A stretch of DNA of 64,000 bases from Rhodanobacter denitrificans (GTDB taxonomy: Bacteria; Pseudomonadota; Gammaproteobacteria; Xanthomonadales; Rhodanobacteraceae): the NCBI GenBank assembly GCA_017848855.1, contig JAFIHF010000048.1:26208-90207 (forward strand). Direction: 5' to 3'. Below the pieces are notes generated by a model that saw nothing but the letters and a program-made list of their open reading frames with translations, did not search any database and was not told the DNA's origin. A program made the translations under genes and the position numbers. Below, in pieces: positions 18,984 to 32,000 of the stretch (positions are counted from its first letter, which is position 1; every line of letters begins with the position of its first letter).

Positions 18984-21370
18984 ATGGATTATCCCTCGCT
19001 CTTCCGCCACACCACGGGCAACGCCCCGTATACCTATCAACACCGTTTGGCCGTCCAGCCGTGGCCCGACGTTCTGAATGTCCCCACAGGCCTCGGCAAG
19101 ACTGCTGCGGTCAACCTGGCCTGGCTCTGGAAACGCGGCTGGCGGCAAGGCGCACGCGCAGGCCAAACCGATGCAGACACCCCGCGCCGCCTCGTCTGGT
19201 GCCTGCCGATGCGTGTGCTGGTGGAGCAAACCGCGGACAACATCCGTGCCTGGCTGAAGGCGCTCGGCATCCTGGGCAATGCCGGCGACGGCAAAATCTC
19301 GGTGCACGTGCTGATGGGCGGTGCGGACGACCTGAAAACCTGGGCCGAATATCCCGACGAGGACATGATCCTGATCGGCACCCAGGACATGCTGCTGTCG
19401 CGTGCGCTGATGCGCGGCTACGGCATGAGCCGCTACCAGTGGCCGATCCATTTCTCTCTCCTGCACAACGACTGCCTGTGGGTGTTCGACGAAGTGCAAC
19501 TGATGGGCGCGGGGCTGGCTACCTCGACGCAACTGGAAGCCTTCCGGCGCCGCTTCCCGCTGGCGCGCCACAGCCGTTCGCTATGGGTCTCGGCCACACT
19601 GAATCGTGCGTGGCTGGACACCGTCGATTTCAGGCCGCATCTGGAAACGCTCGCCACACTCGGTATCGGCGACGAGGATCGCCAGCAAGCCGGCGACCGG
19701 CTCCGTGCCGTCAAGAGCCTGTACAAACTGGACGTGCGCCTGACTCGCGAAGCCGGCAACAAGAAAGGGCTGGAGACACATCTCCAGGCCATGCGGGATG
19801 CGATCCTGCAGGCGCATGACACCCGCGGCCAGACTCTCGTCATCGTCAACCGTGTCGAGCGTGCGCAGCAGTTGTTCCGCCTGTTGCGTGCGAAACGGCC
19901 CGACAAGGCCGACCTCCTGCTCCACGCCCGCTTCCGCGCCGCCGAGCGCGCAAAGCAAGCCGAACGCCTGCGCGACACGGGAGCCTGCGCCGACCGCATC
20001 GTCGTCGCCACCCAGGCGATCGAGGCTGGCGTCGATATTTCCTCGAAGTTGCTGGTGACCGAACTGGCTCCGTGGTCGTCGCTGGTACAGCGCTTCGGCC
20101 GCTGCAACCGCTACGGCGAGCACAACGCCGACGGCGCGCGCATCCTGTGGCTGGACATCGAGGACGACAAGGACTTGTCGCTGCCCTACACGGCCGCCGA
20201 ACTGGCTGTCGCGCGCGGCAAGCTGGAGGGCTTGCATGACGCCAGCCCGCAGGTCCTGCCCGCCACCGACGAGGCACGTCCGCTCACCGCCGTACTGCGC
20301 CGCAAGGACCTGCTCGACCTGTTCAACACCGATCCCGACCTGTCCGGTTTCGACGTGGACGTGTCCGACTACATCCGCGACAACGATCGGCCCGGCGTGC
20401 AGGTGTTCTGGCGCGACTTCGACGATCCCAACCAGGACAAACCTCAGGTACAACCGGGTCGCGCCGAACTGTGCCCGGTCTCCATCGGCCAGGCCCGCGA
20501 CCTTCACAAGCGTGGCGCCTGGCGCTGGGACACGCTGGACGACCGTTGGGTCAGGCTGGAATATCCGCCGCGCCCCGGCATGACGTTGTTGCTGAAAGCG
20601 GCTGACGGAGGCTACGACGAGGAGGTCGGCTTCGATACCGATCTCAGGAAATCGCCGGTGCTTGTCATTGCGCCTGCGGAATCCTTGCCGGAAAACGCCT
20701 TCGGCGAGGATTGGCGTTCGCGGCAGAACCGGCCCGTGGGGCTGGCCGACCATCTGGGACACGTTGCCGAACAAGCCGAAAAGCTCTGTACCGCGGCAGG
20801 CGAAACCGTCCACAGGGGCAGTGTCGTCCGTGCCGGCCGCTGGCACGACCTCGGCAAGGCCCATGCAGTGTTCCACGCCACCATGCATTGCTGCGACAAG
20901 GCACCCGCGAGCTTCCTCGCCAAATCGCCATGCAATGGACGCCACAGCCGCCCGTTCTTCCGCCACGAACTGGCCTCCATGCTGGCATGGCTTGCCCAGC
21001 ACAACGGCGAACCGGATGCCGACCTCATCGCCTACCTGGTCGCCGCCCACCACGGCAAGGTGCGCATGAGCCTGCGCGCCATGCCGACCGAGAGCGCCGA
21101 GCCCGGTATCCAGCGTTTCGCCCGCGGCGTATGGGAAGGCGACACCCTGCCCGCGCTGGACTTCGACGGCGAGCACAGCGACGAAACCCGGCTGAGCCTT
21201 GCCCTGATGGAGCTGGGCGAAGGCGCACAGGGCCCCTCCTGGAGCGAGCGTGCATCGAATCTGCTGGAGCACCACGGCCCCTTCAGGCTGGCATGGCTGG
21301 AAACGCTGGTGCGCATCGCCGACTGGCGCGCCTCCGCTGCCGAGCAAGCGCCGAACAACGGAGACCCGGC

Positions 21371-21374
<4 letters not shown>
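18984..21374 (+). CDS. cas3: Cas3 helicase-nuclease, type I-G, HD domain at the C-terminus
   Basis: A 796-residue helicase-nuclease that unwinds and degrades target DNA after Cascade recognition. Helicase motifs: Walker A VPTGLGKT (33-40), DEVQ box (169-172), SAT (203-205) and motif VI QRFGRCNR (369-376). The HD nuclease is C-terminal: WHDLGKAH (His621-Asp622), RHE (His661) and AAHHGK (His689-His690). HD after the helicase is the order seen in type I-G (I-U) Cas3 and the reverse of most type I systems. The stop overlaps the csx17 start by 4 bases (ATGA), showing translational coupling. The ribosome site is weak. All motifs are intact, so it should be active. Confidence 0.95.
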
Positions 21375-24561
<3,187 letters not shown>

Positions 24562-24564
24562 ACC

Positions 24565-26043
24565 ATGCTTGCGCTAGCGTTCACCTTCCCCGCCGGGAAG
24601 TACCACGCCACACCGTGGGATCGGCACGTCAACGAAGGCGCCGTGGTCTGGCCGCCGGAGCCGTGGCGCGTGCTGCGTGCACTGATCGCCACCTGGCACC
24701 ACAAGATCAAGCACGCGGGCCGGCACGACGAGACCACGCTCGCCGCGCTCATCGAATCGCTGTCGCAGGATTTGCCGGAATACGCGCTGCCGGCCGCAAG
24801 CCACAGCCATACGCGCCACTACATGCCGCAATGGAAGGCGGGCGATACCTCGCTGGTGTTCGATGCCTTTGCCGCAATCGACCGCGACGAACCCTTGGTC
24901 ATGGCGTGGCAAAAACTGGATCTGCCAGCGGCACAGCTTGCTCTGCTGGACGAGCTGCTCGCTGCCATGGGCTATCTCGGCCGTGCCGAATCGTGGGTGG
25001 AGGCTTGCCGTTTTGAAGGCGATTTCCGGCCCAATTGCTCACCGGGCAGCGAGGCGATCGACAAGACCACGGGCGAGCTGCGCGAAGCAGTGACGCTGCT
25101 TGCCCCCTTGCCACCAACCGAATACAGCGAGCTGCGCAAGAGTTTTCTCCCCGACAAGAAGGCGGAGAAGAAACTCGGCAACACGCTGCCTGGCGAACTG
25201 CTCGACGCCCTTTCGGTGGAAACCGCCGACCTGCGCAAGCTGGGCTGGAGCCAGCCGCCGGCTGCACGCAAGGTGTCGTATCTGCGCCCCATCGATGCCT
25301 TGCGCTCCAAGCGCACGACGCGCCAGGCCGCGATGCCGTCAGCCACGACCATTCGCTACCTGCTGATCGGCAAGCCCCTGCCGCGTGTCGAGGACAGCGT
25401 GCGCATCGGCGAACTGCTGCGTCGCGCCGTGATGAGCGAGGCGAAAAAACAACTGGGCGAAGACGCGATCCCGCCGGCGTTTTCCGGGCACGATCTGGCC
25501 GTCGGCAATCGCCATCGCCATGCCTTCTATCTGCCCTGGGACGCCAATGGCGACGGCTTTATCGACCGACTGGTTCTCCACGTGCCCGACGGCATGAAGT
25601 CCGCCGAGCGCCGCGTCGCCGAAAGGCTGCGTCGTCTATGGAGCCGCGACGGCGACGACTGGCAACTGGTGCTTGAGAATGCGGGTGACGCCGAAATTGG
25701 CGCGCCCTTGCTGGCTCAAGCCAAACAGTGGCAATCGGTCACGCCCTATTTGCATCCCTGGCATCTCAAGAAGCATTTCGATATCGAAGCGCAGATCCGG
25801 CGCGAATGCCGCGAGCGCGGCCTGCCCGAACCAGTGCATCTCGAACGGTTGCCTGCAATCCCGGTAGGTGGGCTGATGCGCAACGCGCTGCGGTTTCGGC
25901 GCTTCCGCGCCAAGCGCGGATTGCACCAACCCGACCGTCTCGGCAGTCTCTGGCGCATGACCTTCGACGAATCCGTTTCCGGACCGGTTGCGCTCGGCTT
26001 CGGCTGCCATTTTGGCCTTGGCCTGTTCAGGCCCGTGGCATGA
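24565..26043 (+). CDS. csb2: Csb2, Cas5-Cas6 fusion (crRNA processing and 5' handle binding)
   Basis: A 492-residue protein of the Csb2 (GSU0054) family, considered a Cas5-Cas6 fusion in type I-G systems. The N-terminus MLALAFTFPAGKYHATPWD and the following VVWPPEPWRVLRALIATWH are typical. The C-terminal half has NRHRHAFYLP (His317 and His319, candidate catalytic residues for Cas6-type cleavage) and DANGDGFIDRLVLHVP. The end GFGCHFGLGLFRP is the glycine-rich loop of RAMP proteins. No separate cas6 exists in the locus, which fits the fusion. It would cut the stem-loop of each repeat and hold the 5' end of the crRNA. The catalytic assignment is inference. Confidence 0.92.
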   Translation: MLALAFTFPAGKYHATPWDRHVNEGAVVWPPEPWRVLRALIATWHHKIKHAGRHDETTLAALIESLSQDLPEYALPAASHSHTRHYMPQWKAGDTSLVFDAFAAIDRDEPLVMAWQKLDLPAAQLALLDELLAAMGYLGRAESWVEACRFEGDFRPNCSPGSEAIDKTTGELREAVTLLAPLPPTEYSELRKSFLPDKKAEKKLGNTLPGELLDALSVETADLRKLGWSQPPAARKVSYLRPIDALRSKRTTRQAAMPSATTIRYLLIGKPLPRVEDSVRIGELLRRAVMSEAKKQLGEDAIPPAFSGHDLAVGNRHRHAFYLPWDANGDGFIDRLVLHVPDGMKSAERRVAERLRRLWSRDGDDWQLVLENAGDAEIGAPLLAQAKQWQSVTPYLHPWHLKKHFDIEAQIRRECRERGLPEPVHLERLPAIPVGGLMRNALRFRRFRAKRGLHQPDRLGSLWRMTFDESVSGPVALGFGCHFGLGLFRPVA

Positions 26044-26066
26044 AGCGCAATCGCGAACGACTTTCC

Positions 26067-26438
26067 TCACAACCGATACGGCACCACCACCTCGACCTTC
26101 CTGCTGCCCACCCTGAAATCCCGCGTGTTCCGTGTCACCAGTGCAAGCCCATGCTGCACGGCTACCGCGGCTTGCAATGCATCGGGCAGCTTCCAGTGTT
26201 CGCTGCGGCGCAGGGAGGCGGCGAGGTCGGCGACCTCGCTGGTGATCGGCAGATGCGGGAAGACGTCGAGCAGTTCGCGCGCCAACGGTTCGGTGCGCAC
26301 GGTGAAGCCGGCGAGCACTTCGGCGCGGGTGATGACGGAGATCGCACACGCGCTGCCGTGCTCGGCCAGGAAGGCGGTGGCGGCCTCGATGTTGTTGAAG
26401 TGGTCGATGAGGATGACCGAGTCGATCAGGTATTTCAC
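26067..26438 (-). CDS. vapC: VapC-type PIN domain toxin
   Basis: PIN-domain ribonuclease toxin, 123 residues from the GTG at 26438. Acidic positions of the PIN site are present: YLIDSVILIDHF at the start, TRAEVLAG in the middle, and LPDALQAA and VTRNTRDF near the end. The GTG is chosen because it overlaps the antitoxin stop by 4 bases (GTGA), the usual coupling; an ATG at 26453 would add five residues. Targets of VapC toxins are often tRNAs or rRNA, but the substrate here is unknown. The pair is inserted on the opposite strand between csb2 and cas4-cas1. Confidence 0.88.
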   Translation of the reverse strand: MKYLIDSVILIDHFNNIEAATAFLAEHGSACAISVITRAEVLAGFTVRTEPLARELLDVFPHLPITSEVADLAASLRRSEHWKLPDALQAAVAVQHGLALVTRNTRDFRVGSRKVEVVVPYRL

Positions 26439-26680
26439 CCGCGCTCGTCCCATTCATCGCGCACGCGCTGCTGGTGGCTCAGGCCGTCGCCGTGCCGCCA
26501 GATGCCGGCGGTGCGCCGCAGCGCGGCCTGCAGGCCGGCCAGCCCCTGGCTTTCGTGGCGGATGCGGTAGCCGTGCACGGCCTGGCGCACCAGCTCGGTC
26601 ATCGGCAGGTTGCGGGCCTCGGCCTCGCGATCCAGCCAAGCCTTGTCGTCGGGATCCAGGTTGATGAGTGTGCGTGCCAT
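26435..26680 (-). CDS. vapB: VapB-type ribbon-helix-helix antitoxin
   Basis: An 81-residue antitoxin. Residues 1-45 form a ribbon-helix-helix DNA-binding domain (RTLINLDPDDKAWLDREAEA, then LPMTELVRQAVHGY). The C-terminal part (about 46-81) is Arg/Gln-rich and presumably wraps the toxin. The gene precedes vapC with a 4-base overlap, the normal antitoxin-first order. An imperfect palindrome lies 9 bases upstream of the start and is the likely autoregulatory operator. The antitoxin family of the RHH type is also paired with other PIN toxins, so the exact subfamily name is uncertain. Confidence 0.85.
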   Translation of the reverse strand: MARTLINLDPDDKAWLDREAEARNLPMTELVRQAVHGYRIRHESQGLAGLQAALRRTAGIWRHGDGLSHQQRVRDEWDERG

Positions 26681-26688
26681 GGCTGCAC

Positions 26689-26716
26689 GATATCACATCT
26701 TCCTTGGTGCGATATC
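26689..26716 (-). promoter_or_regulatory. Candidate VapBC operator palindrome
   Basis: GATATCACA (26689-26697) and TGCGATATC (26708-26716) are inverted copies with one mismatch around a 10-base centre. The site sits immediately upstream of vapB, where ribbon-helix-helix antitoxins normally bind. It also lies in the promoter region of the divergent cas4-cas1-cas2 genes, so binding could affect both. Confidence 0.55.
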
Positions 26717-26797
26717 TGTCGCTTGCACCCATCGCGACATCGATAGTAAAAGCTTGATCACCAAGGGATATTGGCGGCCGCAAGGGGAGCGACTGCG

Positions 26798-28519
26798 ATG
26801 GAGCCGAAGCAGGGAGATCTCGAACTTCCATTCCCGGAACTGGGCGACGATCAGCCTCCCATTCCGGTGCGCATGCTCAATGAGCACGTGTATTGCCCGC
26901 GGCTGGCCTACCTGGAATGGGTGCAAGGCGAATGGGCCGATTCCGTCGACACCGTCGATGGCCGTCACAAGCACCAGCGTGTGGACAAGCAAGCAGGCGA
27001 CCTGCCCGATGCCGAAACCGCCGAGGAGGAGCAGGCGGAAATTCATGCCCGCTCGATCAGCTTGTCTTCGAACAAGCTCGGACTCATCGCCAAGCTCGAC
27101 CTGATCGAAGGCGAAGGCAGCGTTGTCACCCCGGTGGACTACAAACGCGGCAAGCGCCCGCATACCGCACGTGGCGTGTACGACCCGGAGCGTGTTCAAC
27201 TGTGCGCACAAGGGCTGCTTTTGCGCGAACACGGCTACACCTGCGACGAAGGCGCCATCTACTACGTCGGCAGCAAGGAACGCGTCGTCGTGCCCTTCGA
27301 CGACGAATTGCTCGCGCTTACCCGCAACGCCATCGCCGAACTGCGGGCGATGGCGGCCGGCGGCCGCATCCCGGCGCCACTCGTGGACAGCCCCAAGTGC
27401 CCACGCTGCTCGCTGGTGACCATCTGCCTGCCCGACGAGATCCAATTCCTGCATCGGGCGGAATTGAGTCCACGCCCGCTGGCCGTGCCGCATCACGAAG
27501 CCCTGCCGCTGTACATCCAGCACTACAGCGCCAAGCTGGCCAAGAAGGGCGAGGTGCTTGAAGTCACCGACAAGGACGGCCACATGCTCGCCAGCGCCCG
27601 TCTGCGCGAGGTGTCGCAAGTCGTGGTCCAGGGCAACGTCTACATCACCACGCCTTGCCTGCAGGAGCTGATGCAGCGGGACATTCCCGTCAGCTGGCAC
27701 AGCTACGGCGGCTTCTTCTTCGGACACACCCAGGGCAACGGGCACAAGAACGTCGAGCTGCGCACCGCGCAATATCGGGCGAGCTTCAACGAACACACCT
27801 GCCTGCGCATCGCACGTGGACTGGTCGCCGCCAAGATCGGCAATTGCCGTACCCAGCTTCGCCGCAACTGGAAACCCGAAGAGAAGCCCGAGCGCCTGCT
27901 GGCCGATCTGAAGCGCATACGTCAGCAGGCCGAGCGCGCCGAGAACCTGGAAACCTTGCTCGGCATCGAGGGCCACGCTGCCGCGCTCTATTTCGGCCAG
28001 TTTCGCCAGACGCTCAAGGCTGCCGCGCCCGACGACGAGGCGCTGCTGACCTTCGACTTCAACCAGCGCAACCGGCGCCCGCCCACCGACCCGGTCAACG
28101 CCATGCTCTCGTTCGCCTACACCATGCTGGCGCGCACCTGGACCACCGTGCTTGCCGCCGTGGGCTTCGATGCCTTCCGCGGCTTCTACCATCAGCCGCG
28201 CTATGGCCGCCCGGCATTGGCACTGGACATGATGGAACCGTTTCGTCCGTTGCTCGCCGACTCGGTGGTGATGCAAGTCGTCAACAACGGCGAAGTGCGC
28301 CCCAGCGACTTCATCAGCGCAGCGGGAAGCGTCAACCTCGCCCCCAGCGGCCGCAAGCGCTTCATCGCCGCCTTCGAACGCCGGCTCAGCCACGAAATCA
28401 CCCACCCGATGTTCGGATACCAGCTGAGCTACCGTCGCCTGCTGGAACTGCAGGCTCGCCTGCTCGGCCGCTTTCTGCTCGGCGAACTCGGCGACTACCC
28501 CAACTTCACCACCCGCTAG
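26798..28519 (+). CDS. cas4-cas1: Cas4-Cas1 fusion, spacer integrase with PAM-selecting nuclease
   Basis: A 573-residue fusion typical of type I-G. The N-terminal Cas4 part has the four-cysteine Fe-S set Cys33 (YCPRLAYLEW), Cys201, Cys204 and Cys210 (CPRCSLVTIC), and a RecB-type nuclease motif VDYKRGK (113-119). The Cas1 part starts near residue 225; metal ligands are visible as Glu391 (GIEGHAAALYF), His465 (FYHQPRYG) and Asp477/Glu480 (LDMMEPFRP). It would trim prespacers, choose those next to a PAM and insert them at the leader end with Cas2. The ATG at 26798 has a GGGGAG ribosome site 9 bases before it; a TTG start at 26771 was rejected. Cas2 follows after 23 bases. Confidence 0.95.
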   Translation: MEPKQGDLELPFPELGDDQPPIPVRMLNEHVYCPRLAYLEWVQGEWADSVDTVDGRHKHQRVDKQAGDLPDAETAEEEQAEIHARSISLSSNKLGLIAKLDLIEGEGSVVTPVDYKRGKRPHTARGVYDPERVQLCAQGLLLREHGYTCDEGAIYYVGSKERVVVPFDDELLALTRNAIAELRAMAAGGRIPAPLVDSPKCPRCSLVTICLPDEIQFLHRAELSPRPLAVPHHEALPLYIQHYSAKLAKKGEVLEVTDKDGHMLASARLREVSQVVVQGNVYITTPCLQELMQRDIPVSWHSYGGFFFGHTQGNGHKNVELRTAQYRASFNEHTCLRIARGLVAAKIGNCRTQLRRNWKPEEKPERLLADLKRIRQQAERAENLETLLGIEGHAAALYFGQFRQTLKAAAPDDEALLTFDFNQRNRRPPTDPVNAMLSFAYTMLARTWTTVLAAVGFDAFRGFYHQPRYGRPALALDMMEPFRPLLADSVVMQVVNNGEVRPSDFISAAGSVNLAPSGRKRFIAAFERRLSHEITHPMFGYQLSYRRLLELQARLLGRFLLGELGDYPNFTTR

Positions 28520-28542
28520 CCATCGCAGACTACGAGACGGCC

Positions 28543-28833
28543 ATGGACGAACATCTGTACTTGGTGACCTACGACATCCGCGACGACAAGCGCTGGCGGC
28601 GCGTATTCAAATTGATGAAGGGTTTTGGCGAGTGGCTGCAACTTTCCGTCTTCCAATGCCGGTTGAGCCGGCGCCGACATGCCGAACTGGTGCAACTGCT
28701 CGATGGCACCATCAACCGCCGCGTCGACGCCCTGCTGATCATCGACCTCGGCCCGGCAGACAAGGTGCAACCCCGCGTGGTCAGCCTGGGCGACAAGTTC
28801 GAACCCGTCGCACGCGAACCCATCATCGTATAG
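28543..28833 (+). CDS. cas2: Cas2, adaptation complex subunit
   Basis: A 96-residue Cas2 that bridges Cas1 dimers in the spacer-integration complex. The start MDEHLYLVTYDIRDDKRWRR shows the ferredoxin-like first strand with the conserved Asp11 and the following basic helix. Phe38 and Gln39 in SVFQCRLS and the final strand DALLIIDLGPAD fit the family. The length matches the usual 90-100 residues. It is directly downstream of cas4-cas1 and 221 bases before the first repeat, so the adaptation genes abut their array on the same strand. Confidence 0.94.
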   Translation: MDEHLYLVTYDIRDDKRWRRVFKLMKGFGEWLQLSVFQCRLSRRRHAELVQLLDGTINRRVDALLIIDLGPADKVQPRVVSLGDKFEPVAREPIIV

Positions 28834-29054
28834 TCGGCCGCAGCCCAGCCCGCTTTCGCCCTGTCGACGCGAGCGCTGCGGTCATGCCTCCAAACCCGGC
28901 CAGCGCTCGCACGAACCAGCTCTTTGACAATCAAGCACATTCACTCGCTTCCTGCTCCTTTACTTTCAGGAGTGCCGCCGCCGTGTGTTATTGTGCGGAA
29001 GCGCTCGCACTCCACGAAAAAACAGCCCGCCGCACCGCCACTTGTGCCCGGTCT
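28834..29054 (+). promoter_or_regulatory. CRISPR leader
   Basis: Non-coding 221 bases between cas2 and the first repeat, AT-richer than the flanks. It holds TCTTTGACAATCAAG (28921-28935), a type of motif often seen in leaders. A possible promoter is TTCAGG (28965-28970), an 18-base spacer and TATTGT (28989-28994), which would start pre-crRNA about 55 bases before the array. Its position beside the exact repeats, with the one altered repeat at the far end, marks this as the integration side. Confidence 0.75.
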
Positions 29055-32000
29055 GTGATCCGCAGCGAATCGCTGCGGCCTCATTGAAGCGCCTGCGGCC
29101 GTGTCGGCGTGGTCGTGGATACCTCGGGGTGATCCGCAGCGAATCGCTGCGGCCTCATTGAAGCCTGATCGTGGTCTGGCGCGCGTCCTGCGGGGCACCG
29201 AGTGATCCGCAGCGAATCGCTGCGGCCTCATTGAAGCACGCCAATCTGCAAAGCAAGCCCGCCGTTCCTTCTGGTGATCCGCAGCGAATCGCTGCGGCCT
29301 CATTGAAGCACCAGCTCCGCCGCGAGGTCCACGAGTTGTCGCTCGTGATCCGCAGCGAATCGCTGCGGCCTCATTGAAGCTCGCCCGGATGGGCGACAGG
29401 GGAAAGGAAAGTCTCGTGATCCGCAGCGAATCGCTGCGGCCTCATTGAAGCGCGCGATCCTGGCCGACTCGCCGAACGTTACGCTGCGGTGATCCGCAGC
29501 GAATCGCTGCGGCCTCATTGAAGCTTGATTGAGGCGTGGGATTAGAGCCATCCATACCCACGTGATCCGCAGCGAATCGCTGCGGCCTCATTGAAGCAAT
29601 TTCTCGATCCCCCAAGGCGCGGCTGGCCCCACCGGTGATCCGCAGCGAATCGCTGCGGCCTCATTGAAGCTTCTAGTGCGGCCCCGAGAGACGGGGCCGC
29701 GAAGCGGGTGATCCGCAGCGAATCGCTGCGGCCTCATTGAAGCGCGCCGGGGCGGTACGTCGGATCGCGGCGGATCACCGCGTGATCCGCAGCGAATCGC
29801 TGCGGCCTCATTGAAGCGGACGAATGGGAGTTGTCGAACGGCAGCGGCATGTTCGGTGATCCGCAGCGAATCGCTGCGGCCTCATTGAAGCAGCGCACGT
29901 GGTTCGCGGCCATAGCGAGCCTCGAATACTGTGATCCGCAGCGAATCGCTGCGGCCTCATTGAAGCTCGTGCGAGGCCTGCGCTTGCGCCAGTTTCACCG
30001 CTGTGATCCGCAGCGAATCGCTGCGGCCTCATTGAAGCCCGAATGCCATGCTCGTCTTGACACTTTGGATCGCATGTGATCCGCAGCGAATCGCTGCGGC
30101 CTCATTGAAGCTCGCTGCCCGATCGCAAGTTCGCCGTCGAATGCGAGGTGATCCGCAGCGAATCGCTGCGGCCTCATTGAAGCGGACGCTCGGCACCGGC
30201 CCGCACGCCGGTCGTGTAGTGATCCGCAGCGAATCGCTGCGGCCTCATTGAAGCGAGCCTTCATCGCGCAGAAACGGGATGACACACTTCGTGATCCGCA
30301 GCGAATCGCTGCGGCCTCATTGAAGCCGAGGTGACGATACGGGTGCTCATGCAACAACTCCTGTGATCCGCAGCGAATCGCTGCGGCCTCATTGAAGCGG
30401 CGAAGCTGCAAGGGGATTCGCCAGTGGGCCGCTTGTGATCCGCAGCGAATCGCTGCGGCCTCATTGAAGCGCCGCGGATGCGGGTGCGGTCGATGCCGCG
30501 CTGCAGGGTGATCCGCAGCGAATCGCTGCGGCCTCATTGAAGCGCAGGCGCGGCGTGGATCGACGCCTACCGCAAGAAGTGATCCGCAGCGAATCGCTGC
30601 GGCCTCATTGAAGCGCCGGTATCAGCGGGCTGGCAAGCGCCGCATCGGCCTAGTGATCCGCAGCGAATCGCTGCGGCCTCATTGAAGCTCGCTGCAGGCG
30701 CCTTCCAGCACCCCATGCGGGCGCCGTGATCCGCAGCGAATCGCTGCGGCCTCATTGAAGCGTGTCGGGCAGGTACGCCGTGGCGCGCGCGAGGTCGACG
30801 GTGATCCGCAGCGAATCGCTGCGGCCTCATTGAAGCCCGGGAAGCGCTATTGCGCATCGCTGTATTTCTGCGTGATCCGCAGCGAATCGCTGCGGCCTCA
30901 TTGAAGCGTCACGCCTGCAGCGTCTTGGGCTCGGCAAACCTCGGGTGATCCGCAGCGAATCGCTGCGGCCTCATTGAAGCAGGATGTTGCGCGCCGGAGT
31001 CCAGCGGGAGATCGGGCGTGATCCGCAGCGAATCGCTGCGGCCTCATTGAAGCGACGTGACGCCCTCGGCCTCGTCCGCCAGCTTCAGGTGATCCGCAGC
31101 GAATCGCTGCGGCCTCATTGAAGCTGGGCTGCGAGCTGGCCGCGAAGCGTGCGGCGAAGGCGGGTGATCCGCAGCGAATCGCTGCGGCCTCATTGAAGCC
31201 TCGGAGCGGATGAGCCAGTCGAAGGTGCCTGGCTTGTGATCCGCAGCGAATCGCTGCGGCCTCATTGAAGCACGCTGGTGACCTTGACGTCGCCGGCGGG
31301 CGGCTGGCCGTGATCCGCAGCGAATCGCTGCGGCCTCATTGAAGCCGCATCCTCGACCTCGTGAGCGAGGGCGAGATTGGCGGTGATCCGCAGCGAATCG
31401 CTGCGGCCTCATTGAAGCGAGGTTACGCGCGTGTGGACTGCGGCGGATGGCGCGTGATCCGCAGCGAATCGCTGCGGCCTCATTGAAGCGGCGCAATTCG
31501 TGCATCGCCTGCGCTAATTCGGTGTGATCCGCAGCGAATCGCTGCGGCCTCATTGAAGCAGGTAGTCGCCGATGTGATGCTCGTAGTAGTGCATGTGATC
31601 CGCAGCGAATCGCTGCGGCCTCATTGAAGCGTGCCATTTGTTCCGGGAGCGCCCGTGTCTCCCCGCGTGATCCGCAGCGAATCGCTGCGGCCTCATTGAA
31701 GCGTTGCGGCGCTCGTACTGGTCCGCAGCCGACTCCCATGTGATCCGCAGCGAATCGCTGCGGCCTCATTGAAGCATTTATCGTTGGCACCGATCTTGCG
31801 TCCTCCGCTGTGATCCGCAGCGAATCGCTGCGGCCTCATTGAAGCTGCCAGCGAAGCGCCGTGACCACCCTTGGCTTTGCGGTGATCCGCAGCGAATCGC
31901 TGCGGCCTCATTGAAGCAGACCGTGCGCCAGGAACCCGACGTGGTGCGCGCGCGTGATCCGCAGCGAATCGCTGCGGCCTCATTGAAGCCGCGATCGCGT

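Noticed and set aside
20711-21370. An upstream extension of the csx17 frame giving 939 residues
   Set aside because: It lies wholly within cas3 in another frame, and the family start MNEIVLTGCTPTPLANYLKA is at 21371.
28868-28885. CGCTGCGG in the leader as a repeat remnant
   Set aside because: Only 8 bases match the repeat half-stem, and such GC-rich octamers are expected by chance in this genome.
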